Shown here in pieces: positions 43,520 through 51,401 of a stretch of DNA of 64,000 nucleotides. The stretch spans positions 1 through 64,000 of the forward strand of contig JASBRV010000049.1 of the NCBI GenBank assembly GCA_030149295.1. The letters are read 5' to 3'. The notes below the pieces were generated by a model that saw only the letters and a program-made list of their open reading frames with translations, made no database searches and had not been told where the DNA came from. The translations under genes were made by a program, and so were the position numbers. This DNA comes from Bacteriovoracales bacterium (lineage in GTDB: Bacteria; Bdellovibrionota; Bacteriovoracia; Bacteriovoracales; Bacteriovoracaceae). Positions within the stretch are counted from its first letter, which is position 1. Each line of letters opens with the position of its first letter.

Positions 43520-44372
43520 AAAAGCCTCCTTTCGTTTTTTTTCCAAGTCTTCCTGAGGTCACCATTTTTCTTTGGAGCGGATGGGGAGCAAAGCGGTCAT
43601 CGTAGTAAAATGATTTCCAAACAGACTCAGAGACTGAGTAGTTGATATCTATTCCAATCAGGTCCATAAGCTCAAATGGTCCCATTGGAAAACCACCAAC
43701 TTCTTTGAGAGCATGATCAATTTGGTGAAATTTTTCTTGGTCTTCAGTCTTAGCCAAGCGTAAGGCTTCTCCATAGAAGTTTCGCGCCAAACGATTCACA
43801 ATAAAACCGGGACCATCTTGGCAGATAGCCGGCTCTTTTCCTTTTCCTTTAAACCAAGTAAAGAGTTCATCACCAAGCTCTTTATCACTCCAATGACCGC
43901 ATACGATTTCCACCAATTTCATAATGGGGGCGGGGTTAAAAAAGTGTAAGCCAAAAAAACGTTTTTGACGTTCTTTGGGAAGTTCTCTTGCCATGGCATC
44001 GAGGGGAATTGAGCTTGTATTAGTGGCAAGAATCGTCTTATCTTCAAAGTGATGGGAAAGCTTTTGAAAAACCTCTGTTTTAATTTTTTGGTTTTCAATG
44101 ATCGCTTCAATCATAAGATCACAGTCTTTACTAAAATTTCCTTCAGGTGAAATAAGGGACAAGCGCTTTTTAAAGTCGCTGACTTGCTCCTTTGTAAATT
44201 TTCCTTTAGCAAGGAGTTTATCCCAACTAGCATGAAGATTTTGAAGGGCGCGCTCTCCTTGCTCAAGTCCTGCATCTTGAAGTTCTACGACACATCCATT
44301 TTGGCAAAACCATTGGGCTATTCCAGCTCCCATCGTACCTGCGCCTAAAATGGCAACTTTTTCACATTTCAT
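43506..44372 (-). CDS. paaH: 3-hydroxyacyl-CoA dehydrogenase (PaaH N-terminal half)
   Basis: 288 aa. NAD-binding GAGTMGAG is at 10-17, and the 3HCDH_N domain extends to ~185, with catalytic His in GLHFFNPAPIMKLVEIV. Next come DGPGFIVNR and a C-terminal domain with EVGGFPMGPFELMDLIG, ending GRLGKKTKGGFYDYE. By length it equals a 3-hydroxybutyryl-CoA dehydrogenase. The following ORF carries the extra half found in PaaH, so I assign it to oxidation of 3-hydroxyadipyl-CoA. It heads the operon with paaJ. Confidence 0.88.
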   Translation of the reverse strand: MKCEKVAILGAGTMGAGIAQWFCQNGCVVELQDAGLEQGERALQNLHASWDKLLAKGKFTKEQVSDFKKRLSLISPEGNFSKDCDLMIEAIIENQKIKTEVFQKLSHHFEDKTILATNTSSIPLDAMARELPKERQKRFFGLHFFNPAPIMKLVEIVCGHWSDKELGDELFTWFKGKGKEPAICQDGPGFIVNRLARNFYGEALRLAKTEDQEKFHQIDHALKEVGGFPMGPFELMDLIGIDINYSVSESVWKSFYYDDRFAPHPLQRKMVTSGRLGKKTKGGFYDYE

Positions 44373-44567
44373 TTTCTATACTCTTTGTTTCACTTTTTGG
44401 TGCTTTATATTCTCAAAAGGGAAGGGAGTTGAGCAACTTTGCGACGAGTCATAGGGTTTTCCTAAAGAGGCTCCAGTTGACAAGAAATTGACAGAGAGTT
44501 GATGGCCCGACCATGTGGGCTTGTTAGGGTTGAAGGGTTAGAAGCACCGCAATCCAAGGAGGAAAGT

Positions 44568-45212
44568 TTGATTCATTTAGATCTAAAAACAAGAAATCCC
44601 CATAGTGATGGGCTTAATGCTATGCGAGATGCTGGTTTAATTCCAGGCCATCTCAGTATGACAGAGGATCGTGACCAAGAAATCTTCAACGACCCCAATG
44701 GCGTGATGATTAAACTCGATCATCGCCAAGTAAAAAAAATGATCACCCATAAAAATGACCCTATGACCATTGTTTTAGATGGAAAGAAGGTGGGCCATGC
44801 TGTTCTTCAAGACTGGCAAAGAGATCCCGTTACTCATAAGCCTGTTCATTTTAACCTCAAGCATATGAATAAGTCTCAACTTTCAAATGAAACGATGACA
44901 CGTGCAGTTCCCATTATTCTTGGAGAGAGGCCAGAGCATATTAAGCAAAATGAGATGGTCCAGCCTCAGGTAAAAGAAGTGGTTCTTGAAGGACCTATTT
45001 CAAAACTCCCAAACCATCTTGAGATTTCTTTAGATCACTTAAAGATGGATACACCAATACATGGTAAGGATCTAAAACTTCCTAAGGGAGTTGCCCTTCA
45101 TGAAGAGGAAATGGATAAGGTTATGGTTGTTTTAGGTACTACGATTAAGGCAGAAGAGTTGGAGTCAGATACTACTACAGGCGAGATTAAGGAAGAAGTT
45201 CTCTCAAATTAA
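44568..45212 (+). CDS. rplY: Ribosomal protein bL25 (Ctc/TL5 type)
   Basis: 214 aa from a TTG start with AAGGAGG at 6 nt spacing; the in-frame ATGs at 44499/44502 have no ribosome binding site and would add a meaningless extension. Residues ~1-95 are the 5S-rRNA-binding bL25 domain, with LQDWQRDPVTHKPVHFNLKH at the usual position. Residues ~95-190 are the Ctc/TL5 C-terminal beta domain (VPIILGERPEHIK, PNHLEISLDHLKM). It acts in the central protuberance of the 50S subunit. Confidence 0.85.
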   Translation: MIHLDLKTRNPHSDGLNAMRDAGLIPGHLSMTEDRDQEIFNDPNGVMIKLDHRQVKKMITHKNDPMTIVLDGKKVGHAVLQDWQRDPVTHKPVHFNLKHMNKSQLSNETMTRAVPIILGERPEHIKQNEMVQPQVKEVVLEGPISKLPNHLEISLDHLKMDTPIHGKDLKLPKGVALHEEEMDKVMVVLGTTIKAEELESDTTTGEIKEEVLSN

Positions 45213-45248
45213 AAGCATTTAATTGACCATAAATTGATCCTAGAACAG

Positions 45249-45283
45249 AAAAAGCTTAAGCTAGCTATCGAGCTTTTCTTTCT
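45249..45283 (+). terminator. Terminator after rplY
   Basis: AAAAGCT (45250-45256) pairs with AGCTTTT (45271-45277), followed by a T-rich tract. It lies ~37 nt after the rplY stop and 13 nt before the next gene. The stem is AT-rich, so strength is uncertain. Confidence 0.5.
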
Positions 45284-45295
45284 AGGATTATTTTT

Positions 45296-46480
45296 ATGCG
45301 CTTGTTTCTGGTCATTTTCTTTTTCATCCCTATGGTTATTTTTGCAGACACCTTGGGCATAAGAGTTAAGCACAAGGGTGAGTTTCGCCTACGAAATCAA
45401 AATCGTGAGCACTCTTTTTCCAATGCAGATCGAAGAAACCTCATTCAATTGCGGGCACGTGCTCAGGTTGAAATTAAGTTGCCTGAAAACTTAAATTTTA
45501 CCATGGTTCCCCAAGGTACTAAAACCTATGGTGAGGTCATTGCCACTTCTAATGATGAAAATAATACGAGTCGCTTAAGTAGTGGAGATAAGTTTCATAC
45601 AGGCATCGACCTTTTTGAGGCCTATGTCGAATCAAAAGGTAATATTTTTTCTTATAAACTTGGGCGCCAAAAACTAGGGTATGGTGATTATGTCATTTTG
45701 GGCACTAGAAACTGGACTAACGGCGGATTAAGCTTTGATGCGGCCAAGGGAACTCTTCGTTTGGGTTCAGGTGAGCTTGATATTGTTTATTCAAAAATCT
45801 CAGAAGGAACAGATAATACAAATACCACTGATGATACCGACCTAGCCTTTCTTTATTATAAAATCATTAAAAAAAAGGCGTTGAAACTTGATGCTTACTT
45901 CATAAGAAATAACGAAAGAGAGAGATTTAAAACCGATTCTTTCGGAGTACGCTATAAAGGATTTGAAAATAAATTTCATTATAGGCTTGAAAGTATTATT
46001 CAATTGAATGAACAACTAGATGAAAGAGAACATACCTTTGATTTAGAACTTGGCTACCAGCTAAATAAGTTTAAGCCCTATCTTGGTTTCTCTCAGACCT
46101 CAGCGAATTACGACCATCTCTATACTAACCGCCACAAGTTTAATGGCATCATAGATGTGTTAGGACGGCGAAACCTTGAAACCCTTTTCTTAGGGGTGAA
46201 CTATGATCCTATGGATAGTTTGGGGATTAGGTTTAAGTACCTGAACTTTTCTCAAAAAGACTTGGGGCAAGGGGTTTATGACCTTGGAGCGCGCAATCCC
46301 GTGAGTGGTGATGCCAATCAAAAGAGTATTGGCCAAGAGCTTGACCTAACAGTGCGCTATGAAAAAAGCGATTACGAAAATATCATTTTAGGTTTTTATC
46401 ACTTTATCCATGGAGATTACTTTTCTACGAGTCCCAGTAATTCAACTTTCTTTTATCTCGAATATCTTCTTCGGCTATAA
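45296..46480 (+). CDS. Alginate-export-family outer-membrane porin
   Basis: 394 aa with a signal peptide (LFLVIFFFIPMVIFA) and a large barrel. The pattern fits the alginate_exp family: HKGEFRLRNQNREHSF near the N-terminus, YKLGRQKLGYGDYVILGTRNW, LDAYFIRNNERERF, and C-terminal strands ending FYLEYLLRL. Relatives are AlgE-like anion or polysaccharide channels; the substrate is unknown. It lies between aromatic-degradation operons on the opposite strand and ends in a strong shared terminator. Confidence 0.8.
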   Translation: MRLFLVIFFFIPMVIFADTLGIRVKHKGEFRLRNQNREHSFSNADRRNLIQLRARAQVEIKLPENLNFTMVPQGTKTYGEVIATSNDENNTSRLSSGDKFHTGIDLFEAYVESKGNIFSYKLGRQKLGYGDYVILGTRNWTNGGLSFDAAKGTLRLGSGELDIVYSKISEGTDNTNTTDDTDLAFLYYKIIKKKALKLDAYFIRNNERERFKTDSFGVRYKGFENKFHYRLESIIQLNEQLDEREHTFDLELGYQLNKFKPYLGFSQTSANYDHLYTNRHKFNGIIDVLGRRNLETLFLGVNYDPMDSLGIRFKYLNFSQKDLGQGVYDLGARNPVSGDANQKSIGQELDLTVRYEKSDYENIILGFYHFIHGDYFSTSPSNSTFFYLEYLLRL

Positions 46481-46512
46481 AAAAAGCCCTTCTTTTATGA
46501 AGGGCTTTTTGA
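46481..46512. terminator. Bidirectional rho-independent terminator
   Basis: AAAAAGCCCTTC (46481-46492) and GAAGGGCTTTTT (46499-46510) form a perfect 12-bp stem with a 6-nt loop. A-runs and T-runs on both sides let it serve both the plus-strand porin and the minus-strand PaaA-like gene that converge here. Confidence 0.92.
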
Positions 46513-46534
46513 TCACAATTATTTTTTTTCTTTT

Positions 46535-47362
46535 CTAGTGAGTTTTAATAGCGAGGTTCTCCTCTTCACTCCAATCTGGCACAGTTAAACCCATCTCTGC
46601 ACAAAGTCCTTTGATCTCTTCAACGAAAACGTCACGAACTTCTTTATTCGTTCTTTTCTTAAGACCTAGTCTGACATAGATATCATTGGCTCCACCAATA
46701 GTCTTACCAAAGACATTCATCACACGTGGCCACCATAGGTTGAGTCTTTCTTGAACAAACTTTCTTCTTTCTGGATCTTTACAAAGCTTCTTCATGTTGG
46801 TGTCACCATGAGTGACGTGAAAAACTTCTTCTTTGTAAATTCCTTCAATTCCTTTTTTCCAAGGGAGGTAAGAGGAATGCAGAGTATCTTCTAGCTGGTG
46901 ACCGGCAGCGCGATCCATTAGGAAGTTAAAAAGAATGAAGTCTTCCCAATATTTAATTTGGTAATAGAAGATATTAACGCGATAATCATCCTTTAGGCGT
47001 TGAAAGCCAATATTGATATCGTCCTCAGGCAGTTTCCAGCCCATGTCCGTCTTCTCAATATGCTCCTCTGGGTTTTCACCAAGATCACGCAACATTTTGT
47101 ATATCACTTGTGAGTGGCGCATTTCATCTTTAGTGATTTGGGCCACAAGCACTTTTTCCTTAACATCAGGAGCCTTTTCAATCCAAGGCATGTAGCCGAG
47201 TGCTCCAGAGTATTCTGAGTCACCTTGCATCCAAAGCAGGTTCATAAGGTGTTTTCTGTAGAGGGGAGGGAGGTCTTCACCTTTTTCGAAAGTGCGTCCA
47301 TTAGCAATTTCTTCAAAAAGCTTTTCTTCTTCCGGTGAATACTGACCAACATTTGCTGTCAT
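46535..47362 (-). CDS. PaaA-like diiron phenylacetyl-CoA epoxidase subunit
   Basis: 275 aa with an AAGGAG ribosome binding site. The ferritin-like diiron core is visible: ExxH in KDEMRHSQVIYKML and in KEEVFHVTHGDTN, plus NLWWPRVMNVFG and AEMGLTVPDW, which parallel the WWPALMMFG and LGMTVPD segments of PaaA. The family adds oxygen to phenylacetyl-CoA to give the ring epoxide. No PaaB, PaaC, PaaD or PaaE is encoded here, although PaaA normally needs PaaC. It lies after paaG, the isomerase for that epoxide. It could also be a stand-alone diiron oxygenase on a related CoA ester. Confidence 0.75.
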   Translation of the reverse strand: MTANVGQYSPEEEKLFEEIANGRTFEKGEDLPPLYRKHLMNLLWMQGDSEYSGALGYMPWIEKAPDVKEKVLVAQITKDEMRHSQVIYKMLRDLGENPEEHIEKTDMGWKLPEDDINIGFQRLKDDYRVNIFYYQIKYWEDFILFNFLMDRAAGHQLEDTLHSSYLPWKKGIEGIYKEEVFHVTHGDTNMKKLCKDPERRKFVQERLNLWWPRVMNVFGKTIGGANDIYVRLGLKKRTNKEVRDVFVEEIKGLCAEMGLTVPDWSEEENLAIKTH

Positions 47363-47504
47363 TATGATCTCCTTAGTCTTTTTAATTACTTTTAAATATT
47401 GTCCGTCTTTATTATTTCTTTATTTATACTAGTATTTTATCAGGAAAACCGTCACCTTGAGAAATCTCATACTTTAGACCATGGACTCTTTGCAGGGTCT
47501 TTGT

Positions 47505-48305
47505 CTAACTACCTGAAAACTCTGGCTTCCTCTTGTCAAAAAAGGCCGATAGCCCTTCTTGATAGTCGTTACTTGCGCCTAAAAAGCGCTGAGTGGCCGT
47601 TTCTCTTGCCATAGAGCTGGCGAAGTCTTTTTCACCTGCTTCCTGGAGGTTTTTCTTTATAAGCTCCAAAGAAAGGGGCGCCATGGTATTGATTTTATCG
47701 GACATTTGCAAGGCGGCCTCAACGGGCTTTTCTTCAATACGGTTAATCATACCTGCTTTTAAGAGGTCCTCACTAAAGAGGGCTTCGTTAAAGAGGAAGA
47801 ACTCGAGAGTTTTGTTGTAACCCAAACCCTTAACAAAGGTGAAGGAACTGCCAGCATCGGGAGCCAGTCCTAATTGGCTAAAGCCAGAGACAAATTTTAC
47901 TTTGGGAGCGGCGACGATGAGGTCACAGGCCATGGCCACACTAAGGCCAGCTCCTGCTGCGACACCATTGATAGCACCTATAACGAGCTTCTTGGAATCG
48001 CGAATAGCATTGATTAGGGGGTTCCATTCTGTTTCTAATGTTTCTCCAAGGTCGACTTTGTTGCCTTCACTTCCCTGAACATTGCGATCATTTAAATCTT
48101 GGCCAGAACAAAAGGCCTTACCTTCGGCAGTAAGAATAAGAGAGCGAATGCTCTCGTCTTTATTGCCCATACGAATGGCCTTAACAATTTCATTCTTAGC
48201 TTGTTTATTGAGGGCATTGTAGACTTCGGGTCGATTGATGGTCATAATCAGGGTTTCACCCTGTTGAGTACATTTAATAAAATCAAAAGAGTTCCAGTCA
48301 CTCAT
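47505..48305 (-). CDS. paaG: Enoyl-CoA hydratase/isomerase, PaaG-type
   Basis: 266 aa crotonase. The oxyanion-hole segments are GKAFCSGQDLNDRN and INGVAAGAGLSVAMACDLIV. The catalytic region reads SQLGLAPDAGSSF, where PaaG has an Asp (PDAG) in place of the hydratase Glu; the C-terminus is YQEGLSAFFDKRKPEF. PaaG isomerises the ring epoxide of phenylacetyl-CoA to the oxepin. It is 23 nt downstream of a second crotonase gene, in the hppD operon. Confidence 0.85.
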   Translation of the reverse strand: MSDWNSFDFIKCTQQGETLIMTINRPEVYNALNKQAKNEIVKAIRMGNKDESIRSLILTAEGKAFCSGQDLNDRNVQGSEGNKVDLGETLETEWNPLINAIRDSKKLVIGAINGVAAGAGLSVAMACDLIVAAPKVKFVSGFSQLGLAPDAGSSFTFVKGLGYNKTLEFFLFNEALFSEDLLKAGMINRIEEKPVEAALQMSDKINTMAPLSLELIKKNLQEAGEKDFASSMARETATQRFLGASNDYQEGLSAFFDKRKPEFSGS

Positions 48306-48328
48306 AATAATTCCTTATACTTTCTAAT

Positions 48329-49129
48329 TTAGTGGCCCTTGTATTGGGGTTTTCTTTTTTCTAAGAAGGCTTGCATCCCTTCTTTTTGATCGTCCATAGA
48401 AAAAGTTAGGTAAAAGTTTCGCCTTTCAAGTCTTAAACCCTCGTCAAGGGTGGTATTAAAGGCAGCGATAATACTTTCTTTGATGAGCCTAAGTGCCATC
48501 GGTGACTTTACGGCCATTTTCTTGGCGATTTCACGAGCTTCTTTTAGAGTTGTCCGCGTGGGAACGACCTTGGACACCAAACCCATTTCAAAAGCCTGTT
48601 CAGCGGAGAACATTTCTCCCGTGAGAGCGTAGTAGCTGGCCTTAGCCTTACCAATTGTTCTGGTAAAACGTTGGGTACCACCAGCACCTGGAGTAATCCC
48701 TAGATTAATTTCAGGTTGACCAAATTTTGAGTTGTCTCCAGCAATAATAGTGTCACATGCCATGGCAAGCTCATGACCGCCACCAAGGCAAAAGCCATTC
48801 ACGGCAGCGACGATAGGAAGGGGAAATTGATTAAAGCGACGCCATAGAGATTCTCGTTCATCTTTGATTTGATCAGAGGGTTCTGATGCAAGCATTTGAG
48901 CAATATCAGCACCCGCAGCAAAAGCCTTGTCATTTCCTGTGAGAATAACCACTCTTGTGGCGTTATTTCTCTCTAGTTCTTCTAAAGTGAGAACGATTTC
49001 TTTTAAGGTTTGGGTGTTAAGGGCATTGAGGACCTTGGGACGATTGAGAGTGATGGTCACGATACCTTCACTCTCTAAGGCCTTTGAGTCAACGAGTATA
49101 TTTTCAAAGTCCCAGTTCATACTACTCAA
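48329..49129 (-). CDS. paaF: Enoyl-CoA hydratase, PaaF-type
   Basis: 266 aa from TTG 49129 (AAGGGG upstream), with ATG 49120 as an alternative. It has the full hydratase active site: AFAAGADIAQM and NGFCLGGGHELAMACD for the oxyanion hole, then Glu residues in GQPEINLGITPGAGGTQR. It would hydrate 2,3-dehydroadipyl-CoA (PaaF) in phenylacetate degradation, or crotonyl-CoA in fatty-acid oxidation; the PaaG neighbour favours the first. It overlaps hppD by 8 nt. Confidence 0.82.
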   Translation of the reverse strand: MSSMNWDFENILVDSKALESEGIVTITLNRPKVLNALNTQTLKEIVLTLEELERNNATRVVILTGNDKAFAAGADIAQMLASEPSDQIKDERESLWRRFNQFPLPIVAAVNGFCLGGGHELAMACDTIIAGDNSKFGQPEINLGITPGAGGTQRFTRTIGKAKASYYALTGEMFSAEQAFEMGLVSKVVPTRTTLKEAREIAKKMAVKSPMALRLIKESIIAAFNTTLDEGLRLERRNFYLTFSMDDQKEGMQAFLEKRKPQYKGH

Positions 49130-50183
49130 GGTAGCCCCTTTTCATTTGATCTCTTTCAATGGCATCAAAAAGAGCTTGAAAATTTCCCTCACCAAAACCC
49201 CAGTGATTTTTTCTTTGAATATATTCAAAGAAGAGGGGACCGACATAGGTTTCAGAAAAGTTTTGAATTAAATAACCTTCTGGATCACCATCAACAAGAA
49301 GCTGCCTCTGCTCTAATACTCCCAGGTCTTCTTCTACTGTAAAATCTCTATCGGGAATGGCCTCATAATAGGTGCTTGGAATGTCGAGAAATTTAATTTC
49401 ACGCTCTCTTAGCTCGCCGACGGTCTCGATGATATCAGCGGTCATTAAGGCAATATGTTGAACTCCGGCACCATTGTGAAGATCGAGAAATTCTTGGATT
49501 TGAGATTTACCACCTTCGGCTTCTGGTTCATTGATAGGAATGATCACGCTATTATTAGGAAGCTGTACGACTTCTGATTGGAGGCCTGTCTTTACTCCCT
49601 TGATATCAAAGTAGCGAGTCACTTTCATACCAAAAATGTCTTGGTAGTATTTGACCCATTTCTTCATTTCACCTTTAGGTACATTATTTGTGAGGTGATC
49701 GATGCGGCTGACTCTTTGCTTAAGAGGTTTCGCTTGGGGATCCTCGACCTTTTCAAAGCCGGGGCGAAAGTCTGCCATAGGTCTTTCAATAAATTCGTTA
49801 TGAACATCACCAAAACCTTTGATAATCGCCGTTTTATAAACTCCTTCTGAACCTTCTTGGCCTTGAAGTTCTTGAACAACATCAGCGCCACGCTTTTTGG
49901 CTTCATTTATCGCGTGTTCACAATCTTCAACAAGGAAAGACAGAGTAGAGACACCTTCACCATGTTTTTTATAGTAGTCTCGGGCGTGTCCTGTAGGGGC
50001 GGCCCTCAAAAGAAAGCGAACTTGACCTTGAGAAAAGAGCTCTTGGTTTTCAGGACCTTTGGCCGTCATGGCAAAGCCGAGAGTGTGAAAGAGCTTTCGG
50101 GTGGGAGTCTCCAAAGTGTCACAGGTAAACTCAAGATGATCGATGGCCTTAATGCCAAGAGGGTTGTCAGCACTGATTGTCAT
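49122..50183 (-). CDS. hppD: 4-hydroxyphenylpyruvate dioxygenase
   Basis: 353 aa with a strong AAGGAG ribosome binding site. Two VOC-type halves carry the Fe(II) ligands in the C-terminal half: His163 (RIDHLTNN), His243 (GVQHIALMT) and Glu320 (PLFFEYIQRK). Other family blocks are ILEQRQ-type (VLEQRQLLVDGDPEGYLIQ) and NHWGFGEGNFQALFDAIERD. It converts 4-hydroxyphenylpyruvate to homogentisate in tyrosine breakdown. It leads an operon with the two crotonases, so tyrosine and phenylalanine catabolism appear to be co-expressed. Confidence 0.95.
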   Translation of the reverse strand: MTISADNPLGIKAIDHLEFTCDTLETPTRKLFHTLGFAMTAKGPENQELFSQGQVRFLLRAAPTGHARDYYKKHGEGVSTLSFLVEDCEHAINEAKKRGADVVQELQGQEGSEGVYKTAIIKGFGDVHNEFIERPMADFRPGFEKVEDPQAKPLKQRVSRIDHLTNNVPKGEMKKWVKYYQDIFGMKVTRYFDIKGVKTGLQSEVVQLPNNSVIIPINEPEAEGGKSQIQEFLDLHNGAGVQHIALMTADIIETVGELREREIKFLDIPSTYYEAIPDRDFTVEEDLGVLEQRQLLVDGDPEGYLIQNFSETYVGPLFFEYIQRKNHWGFGEGNFQALFDAIERDQMKRGYLE

Positions 50184-50261
50184 TGTGCGCTCCTTAGAAA
50201 TTTAATGATAAATCGCGCCCTATTCTTTCAACCCTTACCTAGGGTTTCAAGCTGTTATTAG

Positions 50262-51401
50262 TCATTTCTTAGGGGCAAAACGATGGAAAATCTTATCTAC
50301 TGGGAGAATATTCGCTTTATAGGGAGCGAGCTGATTGATGAGGCTTTGAAAGCCTTCTGTGGGGTAATTGAGCTCTCCTTTTTTAGAGTCTCCAAGATAA
50401 TGAAACATAAGAATGGCCCAGTCTCCTTGCATGATGGCTTTTTGACACATTGCAAATAGTTCTGCCGGAGTTGTGGTGTCGGTTACATTTATAGTCTTAA
50501 GGCGACTTGGATCGGTCAGGGGCAGTGTTTCGTATCCGCCACCGGCGAGTCTAATAGAGGAAAAGTGTTTTTTAAGCATTGCTAAGGATGAGCTATTGTA
50601 TTTACCTAGGGGAAGGGCAAAATGATTGGCCATAGGAGGACTTCCTAAAGAACCTATTGTTTTTTTGGCTAAAGCTATTGTTTTCTCAAGGTTTTTAATT
50701 TCAGTGACTGGGGTTTTTAGATGAGTCGATAATGACCAGCCCCAACTCCTCATTTTTGCGACCTCTTCTTCGCTTAAATAACCCTTTTTTCCAAGAGTCT
50801 CTGGAATTAGATAAGCTGTTCCAGGGAGACTCCTTTCTTTCATGACTTTTGCAGCGATAAAATTGGATTGATAGCCATCATCAAAAGTAATACTCACAAA
50901 ACCTTTTTTAGGTTTGGGGATAGTTTTAAAATCGAGAATTTCAATCTCCAATGGAGATGCTGCTCCTTTGTGGCTTAGGTAAAGAGTCATGCCATTAAAA
51001 GGGCCGAGCTCATCAGTCGTCTCTTTTTTTAGAGAGGAGCTTGCAATAGAAAGCCAGGTATCCAGTCCTTGTTGAAAAATATTGTATTGAGGGTCGGTGT
51101 AGAGAGGAAGAGTATAGCTCGCTTGGACTTTTCCTCTTTTTAGAAAAGATAGTTTATAGCCCCCAAGAGACTCTGGGTTGTTAATCTTCATGCGAATAGC
51201 AAAACTTTCAGTCCTGGGATTCCAATTAACCCCTTGGATAAGTACACTACTGGGCTCATTGGTTTTTTCTTTTTGAATCAGGCAACTGTTTTTAGATACA
51301 CTTGCAGGCCCCCATTGATGGTGACAGCTTACTTTAGCCTCTATCCCTGATAGTAAACAGAGAGCAACGATTAAAGTTGAAATAATTTTGTACTTGGGCA
51401 T
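50262..51401 (-). CDS. Polysaccharide deacetylase family protein (second copy)
   Basis: 379 aa with a signal peptide. The N-terminal ~160 residues are a beta-rich, carbohydrate-binding-like domain; the NodB/CE4-type domain covers ~165-375. Its motifs are FVSITFDDGY (metal and catalytic Asp), LSTHLKTPV, FALPLGKYN, AGGGYETLP and ILMFHYLGD. The second His of the usual HxxxH is replaced by Pro (HLKTP), so metal binding differs. It is a homologue of the gene at 52555-53715 and overlaps the transglycosylase-like gene by 31 nt. It should remove N-acetyl groups from a polysaccharide or peptidoglycan outside the inner membrane. Confidence 0.85.
   Translation of the reverse strand: MPKYKIISTLIVALCLLSGIEAKVSCHHQWGPASVSKNSCLIQKEKTNEPSSVLIQGVNWNPRTESFAIRMKINNPESLGGYKLSFLKRGKVQASYTLPLYTDPQYNIFQQGLDTWLSIASSSLKKETTDELGPFNGMTLYLSHKGAASPLEIEILDFKTIPKPKKGFVSITFDDGYQSNFIAAKVMKERSLPGTAYLIPETLGKKGYLSEEEVAKMRSWGWSLSTHLKTPVTEIKNLEKTIALAKKTIGSLGSPPMANHFALPLGKYNSSSLAMLKKHFSSIRLAGGGYETLPLTDPSRLKTINVTDTTTPAELFAMCQKAIMQGDWAILMFHYLGDSKKGELNYPTEGFQSLINQLAPYKANILPVDKIFHRFAPKK

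Noticed and set aside
43506-43546. Frameshift error in paaH
   Set aside because: Not accepted as the main reading, because the second frame has its own strong ribosome binding site and ATG; sequencing error stays possible and is listed as a check.
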